From contig VXNL01000082.1 of the NCBI GenBank assembly GCA_009840635.1, positions 50,269 to 114,268 on the forward strand: a DNA stretch of 64,000 bases. The letters are read 5' to 3'. Positions 24,136 to 32,908 of this stretch are shown here, one piece after another. Within the stretch, counting starts at the first letter, position 1, and every line of letters begins with the position of its first letter. The notes under the pieces were generated by a model, which was not told the origin of the DNA, did no database searches, and was given only the letters and a program-made list of their open reading frames with translations. The DNA is from Acidobacteriota bacterium (GTDB taxonomy: Bacteria; Acidobacteriota; Vicinamibacteria; Marinacidobacterales; Marinacidobacteraceae). The position numbers were made by a program, and so were the translations under genes.

Positions 24136-24714
24136 CTACCTCAGCGGGATGTCGGTGAACTCGTGCTCGTAGATCGCCTCGCGGATTTCCTCGGGACTCG
24201 CGCCGTCATCGTGCATTTCCTTGGCCAGGAGGACCTCCTGGAGACAGGTGCTTCAAGTGGCGGCGTGGTTGTCCACGTAGCAGTCGAGCAGGCTTCCATG
24301 ATCTTCGGACGCGCCGTGGCAGCCGCAAAGGCACGGCAGCTGGACGAGCACTTCGGGGATCTCCTTGGCGATGGCGTACGTCGTCTGCAGCGTCTCGTTC
24401 TCGTAGGTGTTGGGAGGAAGCGTTACCGGGAAGGGACGCGCCTCCTCCACCGAGTCGTAGTAGGGAAACGGCTTGGCCGCCTGGTTTCCCAGGTCGTACG
24501 CGGCAGCCGACAGGTCTGAAGCCGGCTGCAGGCCGCTCTCCACCGTCGTATCCTCGAAGGTGGCGACGAAGAAGACGGCGGCCCCCGCCACCAGCAGGCC
24601 GACCGCGAGGATCGGTGCGGCGCCCCACCCCTTCCGGGTGGCGGCGGGCTTGGCGGTTGTCGCGGGAGCCGCGGGTTTTCCGGCTCGGGAGGGTGGTGTT
24701 CGGCGCTTCTTCAT
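24136..24714 (-). CDS. Candidate selenoprotein, PCYCGC domain, UGA at codon 154
   Basis: Read with one recoded UGA, this gene encodes 192 residues. A basic/Ala-Pro-rich N-terminus and one membrane helix (about 31-52) are followed by an extracytoplasmic PCYCGC-type domain: P127-C128-L-C130-G-C132, then C145 in LLDCYVDNH. Codon 154 is TGA (24255-24253), followed by S-T-C157-L-Q-E-V and a helix (ASPEEIREAIYEHEF) ending at TAG. From memory, this family has a CxxCL motif where U154-S-T-C157-L lies, so Sec would replace a redox Cys. A hairpin at 24241-24225 fits a bacterial SECIS. If UGA is instead a stop, the product ends at residue 153. The ATG at 24714 is chosen; one at 24741 is possible. Confidence 0.75.
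24225..24241 (-). promoter_or_regulatory. bSECIS-like hairpin after in-frame UGA
   Basis: On the coding (minus) strand, 17 bases form a perfect CCAGGA/TCCTGG stem with the five-base apical loop GGTCC (or one more pair and the loop GTC). The stem begins 11 bases after the UGA and the first loop G is base 18 after it. Bacterial SECIS elements need a G at the start of a small loop about 16-37 bases from the UGA, and the E. coli fdhF loop also carries GGUC. The hairpin lies inside the coding sequence, as expected for bacteria. Confidence 0.65.
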
Positions 24715-24739
24715 GACAGGGCCGTATCGTAACCCCCCC

Positions 24740-26815
24740 ATGGGTCGTGTCTGGCTCTCCGGCGCCGCGGTCTTCCTCGCGGCGGCGCTCCTGTTCGTGG
24801 TGCAGCCGCTCGCCGCGCGCAGCCTGCTTCCCTGGTACGGCGGGGCCCCGATGGTGTGGGCCGTCGCGCTCTTCTTTTTCCAGGCGGTGCTGCTCGGGGG
24901 ATACCTCTATGCGCACCTGCTGGTGACGCGCCATGCCCCGCGCGTCCAGTTGGCGGTCCACGGCGGCCTCCTCGCCCTCGCCGCGCTGGCCAGCCTGCCG
25001 CCGCTCCCCGGAACCGGCTGGACGCCGGAGGGTGGCGAGGCGCCCGCCGGGTGGATCCTTCTCACGCTCCTGGTCACCCTTGGTCCGGCCTTCTTCGCCC
25101 TTGCGGCCACGACGCCGCTGGTGTCGGCGTGGGTGGCGCGCGCGGGCCCCTCAGCGGCCGACGATCCGGCGGCGACCGGCGTCTACCGGCTGTATGCCCT
25201 CTCGAATGCCGGGTCGCTGATCGGCCTGGCCCTCTATCCGCTGCTGCTCGAACCCCTCCTCGGGCTGGGCGCCCAGGGACGGCTGTGGTCAGTGGGGTTC
25301 GTCCTCTTCGCCGCGTTGACTTTCCTGGCGGGCGTCGCTTCCGTCCGGGCCGGAACCGGCGATGCGGACCGCACCGCCCCGCCGGTCCGGGCAGGGCTCG
25401 CCGGCTTCCATGTTGCGGCCTTCCTGCTGGCCGCGGTCGGCTCGCTGGCGCTGGTGGCGGTCACGACCCACCTCACCCGCGACGTGGCGGCGGTCCCGTT
25501 CCTCTGGATCGCCCCACTCGCCCTCTATCTGCTCACGTTCATCCTCGCGTTCCGCGGCGGAGATCCGTATCCGCGGCGGCTGCTCGTGCCGCTGCTGCTC
25601 GTGTCGGTGGCGGCGTGCTTCTACGTCTGGTTCCAGGACATCACCTACGGCCTCGAGCGCGCCCTGCTCGCCCACGCGGCGGCGGCGCTCGGGTTCCTGT
25701 TCACCGGCTGCTGGATTACCCATGGGGAAATCGTCCGGCGGAAGCCCGCGCCGTCCCGCCTCACCGGTTTCTACCTGTCCATGACGGCCGGAGGCGCTCT
25801 CGGAGGACTCGTCGCGTCCATCGGCAGTCCGCTGCTGTTCCCGAACGTCTGGGAGTATCCGCTCGCGCTGGTGCTCGCCGTGGTGGTCGCCTTCAACGTC
25901 GCGCCCCGGGTCACGCTCCGATCGTTCGCCCGGAAGGCCATCCCCGCGGCCACCCTCGGGATCGCCATCGCCATCAGCGCGCTCGAACACCGCCGTCCGC
26001 TGACCGCCACCCGGAACTTCTTCGGAGTCGTGCGCGTCATGGAGGCCTACCCGGGTACGCCGGAGTGGCGGCGCGACATGTGGCACGGCGGTATCGCGCA
26101 CGGGTCCCAGTGGTTCGCTCCCGGGCGCCGTCGCGAGCCCACCCTCTACTACTACGAGGGGACGGGTATCGAGGCGGTGTTGAACCGGCACCCCAACCGC
26201 CGGTTGGTGCGGCCCCTGCGGGTCGCCGTCGTCGGGCTCGGGACCGGGTCCATCGTCGTCCACGGGCGGCGCGGAGACCTGTTCCGCTTCTACGAGCTCG
26301 ACCCCCAGGTGGTGCGGGCGGCGCGGGAGTACTTCACCTTCCTCGACGATGCGCCGGCGGAGGTGGAGGTCGTGCTCGGTGACGGCCGGCTGAGCCTGCT
26401 ACGGGAGGAAAGCGCCGGCGAGGAGGAGTTCGACGTGATCGTGCTCGACGCCTTCGCCGGCGACGCCATCCCGGTCCACCTGCTCACCGCCGAGGCGTTC
26501 GATCTCTACCGGAGCCGGCTCGCCCCGAACGGCACGATCGCGGTCCACATCTCGAACCGCCATGTGGACCTCGCCCCGGTGATCCGCGCCCAGGGCCTCC
26601 GGCTGGATCTGCTGTCGCTGCTCACTGTGAGTGATCCGGATCCTGATCTCTTCCACTACACCGCGACCTGGGTGGTGCTGAGCCTGAACACCGACCTCAT
26701 CACGGACCCGAGCCTGCTCGGGAGGGCGGAGCCCTGGACGGGGGAAGCCGCCGATCCGGGCGACCGGTTCCTTTGGACGGACGACCATTCCAACCTGCTG
26801 GACGTCCTGCGTTGA
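24740..26815 (+). CDS. Membrane-fused spermidine synthase-like protein
   Basis: A protein of 691 residues. The first 430 hold about ten to twelve hydrophobic helices, beginning with a VFLAAALLFVVQPLAARSLLP motif typical of this membrane family. The last 220 residues are a Rossmann methyltransferase/aminopropyltransferase fold: VAVVGLGTGSIV, FYELDPQVVRAA, VEVVLGDGRLSL, FDVIVLDAFAGDAIPVHLLT. The acidic residues of SpeE partly remain. Such fusions are called spermidine synthase-like in annotation, but their substrate is unknown. The ATG is 26 bases from the divergent start of the PCYCGC gene, so any promoters must overlap the coding sequences or each other. Confidence 0.78.
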   Translation: MGRVWLSGAAVFLAAALLFVVQPLAARSLLPWYGGAPMVWAVALFFFQAVLLGGYLYAHLLVTRHAPRVQLAVHGGLLALAALASLPPLPGTGWTPEGGEAPAGWILLTLLVTLGPAFFALAATTPLVSAWVARAGPSAADDPAATGVYRLYALSNAGSLIGLALYPLLLEPLLGLGAQGRLWSVGFVLFAALTFLAGVASVRAGTGDADRTAPPVRAGLAGFHVAAFLLAAVGSLALVAVTTHLTRDVAAVPFLWIAPLALYLLTFILAFRGGDPYPRRLLVPLLLVSVAACFYVWFQDITYGLERALLAHAAAALGFLFTGCWITHGEIVRRKPAPSRLTGFYLSMTAGGALGGLVASIGSPLLFPNVWEYPLALVLAVVVAFNVAPRVTLRSFARKAIPAATLGIAIAISALEHRRPLTATRNFFGVVRVMEAYPGTPEWRRDMWHGGIAHGSQWFAPGRRREPTLYYYEGTGIEAVLNRHPNRRLVRPLRVAVVGLGTGSIVVHGRRGDLFRFYELDPQVVRAAREYFTFLDDAPAEVEVVLGDGRLSLLREESAGEEEFDVIVLDAFAGDAIPVHLLTAEAFDLYRSRLAPNGTIAVHISNRHVDLAPVIRAQGLRLDLLSLLTVSDPDPDLFHYTATWVVLSLNTDLITDPSLLGRAEPWTGEAADPGDRFLWTDDHSNLLDVLR

Positions 26816-26896
26816 TCCATGGAACCCCCGAGCTGCCGACAACGTTGGGCAAAACAACTTACGATTCCCGGTTCTCAAGATCATGGGAGGTCCCGG

Positions 26897-28969
26897 ATGA
26901 CCCGACTGAACCCTCTTTGCGCGCCCGCGAAACGTCCGCTCCGGATCGCCGGCATCCTGGCGGTCGCGTTGCTGTTCACCGTGCCGCTCGCGGCGCAGAA
27001 CCGCGACATGCCCGAAGGCGAATGGCGCTACCAGAGCGGCGACGCCTGGGGCACCCGCTCGTCACCGCTGAACGATGTCGATGCCGAGAACTTCGGCGAC
27101 CTGGAGGTCGCCTGGATGTGGCGGGGCGACAACTACGGGCCGAAGCCCAGCTTCCTGTCCAAGTCCACCCCGAGTTACATCAACGGGAGGCTCTACACCG
27201 TGGTCGGCTACCGCCGGACCGTGGTCTCCATCGATCCCGCCACCGGCGAGACGCTTTGGACCTACGCGGAGCCGGACACCCGGCGCTTTGAGGAGTCCAT
27301 GCGCTCGAGCTACGGCAAGGGTGTCGCGTACGCCGAGATCGATGGGCGCCTCGTCATTTACGTGGTCTCCCCGGCGTTCTTCCTGCACGCGTTCGACGGC
27401 GAGACCGGCGAGCACATCGAGGACTGGGGAGAGCCGGTGGACATCCCCGGATTCCCGAAGACCGGCGTCGTGGACCTTCTCGCCCACTTCGGCTACAACT
27501 ACGACCCCTACGAGGGGTTGGCCCCCACCGTCGGGTACATCACGAATTCCTCGCCCCCGATCGTGGTGAACGGGACCATCGTGGTGGGGAACTCTGCCGC
27601 GCAGGGATACCACCAGACCCGCATCGAGAACGTTCCCGGCGACATCCTCGCGTTCGACGCGCGCACCGGCGACTTCAAGTGGAAGTTCAACGTGACCCCG
27701 CGCTCCGAGGATGACTTCGCTGCCAGCACCTGGGAGAACGACGCCTGGAAGTGGACCGGCGACGTCTCCTCGTGGGCTCCGCTGTCGGCCGACCTCGAAC
27801 GGGACATCGTGTACATCCCGACGAACGCGCCGACGATCGACTTCTACGGCGGGTTCCGGCCGGGAGACAACCTGTTCGGGACCAGCGTGATCGCGCTCAA
27901 TGCCCAGACCGGGGAGCGGGTCTGGCACTTCCAGACCACCCACCACCCCATCTGGAACCACGATCTCCCGAATGTCCCGATCCTGGCTGACGTCGAGGTC
28001 AATGGCGAGAAGGTGCCGATGGCAATCCAGACCACCAAACAGGGGTACACCTTCGCCTTCAACCGGGAGACCGGCGAGCCGGTGTGGCCCATCGAAGAGG
28101 TCGAGGTTCCGCAGTCCATCGTGCCGGGCGAGAAGCTGTCGCCCACCCAGCCGGTCCCGACGAGGCCCGCACCGGTCGAGATGCTCGACCTCAGCGAGGA
28201 CAACCTGATCGACTACACGCCGGAACTGAGGCAAAAGGCCATCGAGATCGTCTCCGAGTACACGGTGGGCGGCCCCTACATGCCACCCATTCCCAAGGGA
28301 TACAACGAGAACAAGGGGTGGATCGCCTGCGGCGTCCACTCTGCGGTCAACATCACCCACCCGGCGGCCCTCGACCCCGGGACCGGAATCCTCTACCAGT
28401 CGTCGGGCCCCAACTGCTCGGGGCGCATCGTGCAGCCGGGGATGGATGCCGACCAGCCCGAGCACGACTGCACTTCGCCGAGCGGCAAGTGCACCACCAT
28501 CGGCGAAACGATCTCCGATTGGGTCAACTACCGGGCGATCGGAATCCCGGGACCGGACGGGCTGCCGATCTACAAGCCGCCCTACAGCCGGGTGACCGCG
28601 ATCGACATGAACACCGGAGAACACCTCTGGTGGATCCCGATCGGCGAGCCGAACGACCGGATCAAGAACCATCCCGCTCTCGAGGGCGTGGATCTGTCGA
28701 ACGTCGGTGGCCAGGGCCGGGCGATCCTGATGGTCAGCGGGGACCTGCTCCTCACGAACGAAGGGATGGGGGGGCCGCGGGTCCTGAACGCCCACGACAA
28801 GATGACCGGCGAGAAGGTCGGCAGCGTCGAGCTTCCGGCGACGGCCATGTACGGCATGATGACCTACAAGCACGAGGGACGGCAGTTCATCCTGGTCCAG
28901 ACGGGCCAGCGGGGCCGTGTGCCGGAGTCCTACGTTGCGCTCGCGCTGCCGGAGGCGGACGGGAACTGA
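26897..28969 (+). CDS. PQQ-dependent dehydrogenase-like propeller protein
   Basis: A protein of 690 residues with a signal peptide ending near PLAAQ (residue 34). The sequence is an eight-bladed quinoprotein propeller, with repeated W-motif blades (TVVSIDPATGETLWTY, ILAFDARTGDFKWKFN, SVIALNAQTGERVWHF, YTFAFNRETGEPVWP, VTAIDMNTGEHLWWIP). It matches the membrane-independent glucose/alcohol dehydrogenase type and has no cytochrome domain. It would oxidise an alcohol or sugar in the periplasm using PQQ and calcium. The ATG has a GGGAGG ribosome-binding site six bases upstream. A strong hairpin follows the stop. Confidence 0.82.
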   Translation: MTRLNPLCAPAKRPLRIAGILAVALLFTVPLAAQNRDMPEGEWRYQSGDAWGTRSSPLNDVDAENFGDLEVAWMWRGDNYGPKPSFLSKSTPSYINGRLYTVVGYRRTVVSIDPATGETLWTYAEPDTRRFEESMRSSYGKGVAYAEIDGRLVIYVVSPAFFLHAFDGETGEHIEDWGEPVDIPGFPKTGVVDLLAHFGYNYDPYEGLAPTVGYITNSSPPIVVNGTIVVGNSAAQGYHQTRIENVPGDILAFDARTGDFKWKFNVTPRSEDDFAASTWENDAWKWTGDVSSWAPLSADLERDIVYIPTNAPTIDFYGGFRPGDNLFGTSVIALNAQTGERVWHFQTTHHPIWNHDLPNVPILADVEVNGEKVPMAIQTTKQGYTFAFNRETGEPVWPIEEVEVPQSIVPGEKLSPTQPVPTRPAPVEMLDLSEDNLIDYTPELRQKAIEIVSEYTVGGPYMPPIPKGYNENKGWIACGVHSAVNITHPAALDPGTGILYQSSGPNCSGRIVQPGMDADQPEHDCTSPSGKCTTIGETISDWVNYRAIGIPGPDGLPIYKPPYSRVTAIDMNTGEHLWWIPIGEPNDRIKNHPALEGVDLSNVGGQGRAILMVSGDLLLTNEGMGGPRVLNAHDKMTGEKVGSVELPATAMYGMMTYKHEGRQFILVQTGQRGRVPESYVALALPEADGN

Positions 28970-28985
28970 CCGCCGCCGGTGAATC

Positions 28986-29010
28986 GGGGGCGGACGCGCT
29001 TTCCGCCCCC
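28986..29010 (+). terminator. Hairpin after PQQ propeller gene
   Basis: The nine-base perfect arms 28986-28994 and 29002-29010 (GGGGGCGGA/TCCGCCCCC) have a seven-base loop and lie 17 bases after the stop codon. No T-run follows. Confidence 0.5.
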
Positions 29011-29030
29011 GGGGCCGTCCTCTCCGGAAC

Positions 29031-29948
29031 GTGAATCCCGGGGCGGATTCTCGTCACGCCGGGCCCCCGCCGCCGGCCGCGATCGTCGAGGTCCGGCTGG
29101 ACGATGAAGTCACGATCCCGGTACGGCGGTACGGGAATCCGAATGGACCGCGGCTGCTGCTGAGCCACGGCAACGGGCTCGCGATCGACCTCTACTACCC
29201 GTTCTGGTCGCTCTTCCTCGATGACTTCGATGTCGTCGTGTTCGACCTGCGGAATCACGGCGAAAACCCGCCCGGGGCTATCGCGCGGCACACCGTCCCG
29301 ACCTTCTGCCGCGACCTCGAGGCCGTTGGACAGGCCGTGGACAGAGCTTTCGGGATGCGACCGCGGGCCGGCGTCTTCCACTCGGTTTCCTGCCTGGCGG
29401 CCCTCCTGTCGCCTTCCCTGGAAGCCTCGTATGCGGCCCTGGTTCTTTTTGAACCGGCGCTCTCTCAGGGGGCAGGCGCCGCGCGGGCCTCGCGCCTGGC
29501 GTGCCGGCAGGCGGCCGTGCGAACCCGGAACCGCGCCTTCCGGTTTCAGAGCCCGGAGGAGTTCGTCGAACTTATGGCGGCTCAGCCGGCAATGGCGCGC
29601 CTTGGTCCGAAGGCACTGCGGCTGATGGCGCGGACGACGCTCCGGAAAACGGCGGAAGGAGGCTGGGAACTCCGGTGCCCACCCGAGTACGAGGCCCGGA
29701 TCCTCGCTTCGATACCCGATTTCGCACCGCTGGTGGCCCCGGATTCCCTGCCCCTGCCGGTCCGCGTGGTTGGCGCCGACCCCAGTCTCCCTCACTACTT
29801 CGTCCCGCCATGCGACCTGACCGGGGTGGCGTCGGTGGACTTTCGGACCGTGGCGGAGACGACCCACCTGGCCCAGCTCGAAGCGCCCGAGGAATGCGCC
29901 CGGTTGACGGTGGAGTTTCTCGACCGGAGCGGCTTCAGTTCGGGCTGA
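29031..29948 (+). CDS. Alpha/beta hydrolase
   Basis: A protein of 305 residues with the alpha/beta-hydrolase core. The oxyanion segment LLLSHGNGLAIDLYYPFW, the strand VVVFDLRNHG and a terminal His in TTHLAQLEAPEE are visible. The nucleophile elbow reads FHSVSCLAAL rather than GxSxG: the putative Ser is flanked by His-Ser and Cys, so the elbow is atypical. The substrate is unknown. The start is a GTG at 29031. Its last 14 bases overlap the 3' end of the convergent phosphopantetheinyl transferase gene. Confidence 0.75.
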   Translation: MNPGADSRHAGPPPPAAIVEVRLDDEVTIPVRRYGNPNGPRLLLSHGNGLAIDLYYPFWSLFLDDFDVVVFDLRNHGENPPGAIARHTVPTFCRDLEAVGQAVDRAFGMRPRAGVFHSVSCLAALLSPSLEASYAALVLFEPALSQGAGAARASRLACRQAAVRTRNRAFRFQSPEEFVELMAAQPAMARLGPKALRLMARTTLRKTAEGGWELRCPPEYEARILASIPDFAPLVAPDSLPLPVRVVGADPSLPHYFVPPCDLTGVASVDFRTVAETTHLAQLEAPEECARLTVEFLDRSGFSSG

Positions 29949-30675
29949 CGTGGCGGTCGGAACCGGCGGCCCGGGAAGGCAGCCGGTAGGCCATCGCAGC
30001 GGCGAACCGAGGTTCCCCGAGATCCATCAACCACCAGCGATCGGAGGGCGCGTGCGGGAAGCGGAACACCGAGGACCGGGCGCCGCCGAGCAATGCCGCG
30101 GGAACCTCGAAGCGCGAGGGGTTCAACGAGAAACCCGTTCCGAGGGCCTTGATCAGCGCCTCCTTCAGGCTCCAGAGCCGGTAGAACAGATCCGTCTTCC
30201 GGTATCCCTTGGCCGCCGTGAGGGCGCGCTGCTCGGCCGGACCGTAGACGCTGCTGCCGATGCCGTCGAAGTTCCGGTCGGGAGCGCGTTCCTCCAGATC
30301 CACTCCCAACCCTTCGTGTTCCGCGAATCCGATCAGGCCGTTCGATCCGCTGTGGCTAACGTTGAAGCTCACGGCTGAGCGCGTCCCGTTCACCTTCGCG
30401 AAGGGTTTGCCGTGCTCGAGGTAGCCGAAGGAGAGTTCGTCGTTCGTGCAGCCGAGCCGCTCGGCGAGGTTGATCCGAAGCGCCGCGCGGCAGAGCGAAA
30501 ACCGTCGCCCGGCGCCCTTCACCACGAAACGGTCCCAGCGGCGCCGTTCGTCGTCATCGAGGAGGGAAAGGGCCCGCTTCTCCCGGCCCTCATCGGGACG
30601 GAGGTCCACGTGGAGGACGAGCGCGCCCTCGCCTTCGTGCCAGGGGCTCCACCACGGGTCGCGGTGGGTCGTCAT
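29935..30675 (-). CDS. 4'-phosphopantetheinyl transferase (Sfp type)
   Basis: A protein of 246 residues. The Sfp-type motifs are present: FNVSHSGSNGLIGFA, the magnesium-binding GVDLEERAPDRNF and the catalytic YRLWSLKEALIKALG (W-x-x-K-E-A). The enzyme transfers the 4'-phosphopantetheine arm from CoA to carrier proteins. The length suits the two-lobed Sfp class, which often activates polyketide or peptide synthases as well as fatty-acid carriers; no such cluster is in view. Its ATG overlaps the TGA of the upstream phosphoesterase gene (ATGA). The frame is open further upstream but that part is a shadow of the phosphoesterase. Confidence 0.87.
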   Translation of the reverse strand: MTTHRDPWWSPWHEGEGALVLHVDLRPDEGREKRALSLLDDDERRRWDRFVVKGAGRRFSLCRAALRINLAERLGCTNDELSFGYLEHGKPFAKVNGTRSAVSFNVSHSGSNGLIGFAEHEGLGVDLEERAPDRNFDGIGSSVYGPAEQRALTAAKGYRKTDLFYRLWSLKEALIKALGTGFSLNPSRFEVPAALLGGARSSVFRFPHAPSDRWWLMDLGEPRFAAAMAYRLPSRAAGSDRHVSPN

Positions 30676-31508
30676 AGGGAAACGGCGTCCTCCGGCGCCA
30701 GCGTCACTTCCCGCAGGTAAGCGCCGATTCCCCGGCTGGGATCCCACTGCCGCGGGTAGCCGAGCGAAACCTCTTGAAACGGCACGCCGTCGAGCCACTC
30801 GGTCTTTCGGATGTGGAGGTGCCCGTACACCACTGCGCAGGCGCCGAAGCGCCGGTGCCACCCGCGCGTCCGCCGGGTCCCGCACCAGGGGGTGAAGCGG
30901 GGGACGCGCGGCAGCACCGCATGTTCCTCTTCCAGCGGGAAGTGGTTGATCAACACCTTGGGGACATCCGGCGGGCACGCAGCGAGCCGCGCGGCAGCTG
31001 ACTCGCACCGCGCCATGCACCACGATTCCCGGTCCGGGAACGGGTCGGGGTGGAGGAGGTATTCGTCCGAGCAGACCGCCCCGGTTTCGCGCGCCCAGCG
31101 CACGACCTGGTCGCGCCGAACGTGCGGCGGGCGAAAGCTGTAGTCGTAGAGCAGGAACAGCGGTGCGATGAGGATTCTTCCCTCCTGGTGTTCGACGACC
31201 GGATAGGGATCTTCGGGGGTCAGGGCGCCGCGGGAGCGCGCAATGGCGACGAGCCGCTCGTACAGCGCGACGCCCCGGAATGCCGGGTCCCTGCCGGGGA
31301 CGGTCCAGAGCTCGTGATTGCCCGGCGTCCAGACCACGCGGCGGAACTTGGGAGTGAGCGCGCCTAGCAGCCAGTCGAGCCCCTGCTCGCCGTCGGTCAG
31401 GTCTCCGGCCAGGATCAGCCAGTCGTCGGGATGCGCCGGGAAGTCGTCCAGTGCCTCCCGGTTCCGCGGGTGCGAGATGTGGAGATCCGAAAGCGCCCAC
31501 AGCCGCAC
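30672..31508 (-). CDS. Calcineurin-like metallophosphoesterase
   Basis: A protein of 278 residues with the metallophosphoesterase motif series: ALSDLHISHPRNR (D-x-H), LAGDLTDG (GD), VWTPGNHELW (GNH-E), VLINHFPL (H) and VVYGHLHIRK (GHxH). It is a dinuclear-metal cytoplasmic enzyme; the substrate could be a nucleotide, nucleic acid or phosphoester. I chose the GTG at 31508, just before the first strand (VRLWALSDLH). The frame runs on to 31655 with a basic, unconserved segment. It is coupled to the downstream phosphopantetheinyl transferase gene by an ATGA overlap. Confidence 0.83.
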   Translation of the reverse strand: MRLWALSDLHISHPRNREALDDFPAHPDDWLILAGDLTDGEQGLDWLLGALTPKFRRVVWTPGNHELWTVPGRDPAFRGVALYERLVAIARSRGALTPEDPYPVVEHQEGRILIAPLFLLYDYSFRPPHVRRDQVVRWARETGAVCSDEYLLHPDPFPDRESWCMARCESAAARLAACPPDVPKVLINHFPLEEEHAVLPRVPRFTPWCGTRRTRGWHRRFGACAVVYGHLHIRKTEWLDGVPFQEVSLGYPRQWDPSRGIGAYLREVTLAPEDAVSL

Positions 31509-31700
31509 CGGGCTATCCCCGGGCACGGTGGTTGGGCGACATGCGTGTTCGGGGCGGAGTGTAGGTCGTTCGAGCGTGCCCCCCGGCAGCCCTCCGACTC
31601 GAGGCCCGCGGGATGGGTTGGTGGAAGCTCGGTTCGCCGTACACTCTGTTTTCACGATGTGGGGATGCTTGGCGCTCGGTATTTCCGCCGGCCGGCGGTG

Positions 31701-32894
31701 ATGCGGCGTTTCCTGTTCGTTCCGATCCTCCTGGCGTCGTTCGCCGTCGTCGCGCTCCTGGTGGCGCTGGGTCCGGAGCCCGAGGCCCAGGAGTTCGAGC
31801 CCGCGCTCACCGAGGTTCAGGTCCAGAGCGTGCGACTCGACACGCAGCGGGTCACGGTCACGGTGGACGGCACGGCGCGGCCCGCCCGGCGTACCGCGGT
31901 CGCCGCTCAGGTGGCCGGCGAGATCGTCTGGGCCGCGACTTCCCTCCGGGCCGGAACACGGGTGGAGCAGGAGTCACCGCTGTTCCGGATACGGCAGACC
32001 CGCTACACGCAGGCAGCGGCGGAAGCGCGGAGCCGGCTTGCGGAGGCTGAACTGCGCCTGCTCCGGGAGCAGGCGGCTGCGGAAATGGCCCGAACCGAGT
32101 GGGAACGCACCGGAGCGGAGCCGGATCCGCTGGCGCTCGGCGTGCCGCAGTTGGCGGCTGCGGAGGAGGGCGCCGCCGCCGCCCGGGCGGCCCTCGAAAC
32201 CGCGGAAACGGATCTTCGGAACACCGAGGTCCAGGCGCCTCACGCGGGCCTGGTCGCTTCCCGTAGCGCCGAGGTCGGCGAGTGGGTGACCCCCGGGCAC
32301 CGCCTGCTGGAGCTGTTTTCGCTGGATGTGTTCGAAGTCCGGGTTTCGCTACCCGACGCGGCCCTCTCGCTGGTGGACCTCCCGTTCCGGGAAAGCGGCG
32401 GGCGGATGCCTCCGGCGCGCGTGACCGCGACCCTCGGGCCCCCGGACGCAGAAGTCCGCTGGACCTGGGAAGGACGGCTCGCCCGGATGGAGGGCGAGAT
32501 GGACCCGGCCACCCGTTTCATCCCGGCGGTGATTGAGGTTGCGGGGCCCTACCGGACGACGCCGGATGGCAGACCGCCGCTGGTGGCCGGGATGTTCGTG
32601 CAGGTCGAGATCGAGGGAAGGGAGTTCCCCGATGTGGCCACCGTCCCGGTGAGCGCGTTCCGCGCCGACGGCACCGTCCTCGTCGTGGACGCCGAGGACC
32701 GCATTCGGGTTCGCGAGGTGGACGCCTTCTGGCCGGCCGGCGAAACCGCGGTCCTGGTTCGGTCCGGTCTGGCGGCCGGGGAGCGGCTCGTGGTTTCTCC
32801 GCCCTCCATGGTCGCGGAGGGGATGCGGGTGCGGATCGCCGGTTCTCCGGAGGTAGCGGCCCCCTCGGGAGGCGGAGCGTCGGGGAGTCCCTGA
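31701..32894 (+). CDS. RND efflux periplasmic adaptor
   Basis: A protein of 397 residues. An N-terminal membrane anchor (FLFVPILLASFAVVALLVAL) is followed by the membrane-fusion-protein layout: a lipoyl half-motif (ARPARRTAVAAQVAGEIVW), a long helical hairpin rich in Ala/Glu/Arg (about 110-190), the second lipoyl half (EVQAPHAGLVASRSAEVGEWV) and beta-barrel and membrane-proximal domains. It links an inner-membrane RND pump to an outer-membrane channel. The RND gene follows 14 bases later; no TolC gene is adjacent. The ATG at 31701 is chosen, but one 36 bases upstream with a better purine stretch is possible. Confidence 0.87.
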   Translation: MRRFLFVPILLASFAVVALLVALGPEPEAQEFEPALTEVQVQSVRLDTQRVTVTVDGTARPARRTAVAAQVAGEIVWAATSLRAGTRVEQESPLFRIRQTRYTQAAAEARSRLAEAELRLLREQAAAEMARTEWERTGAEPDPLALGVPQLAAAEEGAAAARAALETAETDLRNTEVQAPHAGLVASRSAEVGEWVTPGHRLLELFSLDVFEVRVSLPDAALSLVDLPFRESGGRMPPARVTATLGPPDAEVRWTWEGRLARMEGEMDPATRFIPAVIEVAGPYRTTPDGRPPLVAGMFVQVEIEGREFPDVATVPVSAFRADGTVLVVDAEDRIRVREVDAFWPAGETAVLVRSGLAAGERLVVSPPSMVAEGMRVRIAGSPEVAAPSGGGASGSP

Positions 32895-32908
32895 ACGGCA
32901 CGGGCGGG

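Noticed and set aside
24253..24714. Ordinary stop at the UGA, giving a 153-residue protein
   Set aside because: The following 38 codons stay in frame, carry the expected Cys-Leu and helix of the domain, and a SECIS-like hairpin is placed correctly. It remains the fallback if no selenocysteine machinery exists.
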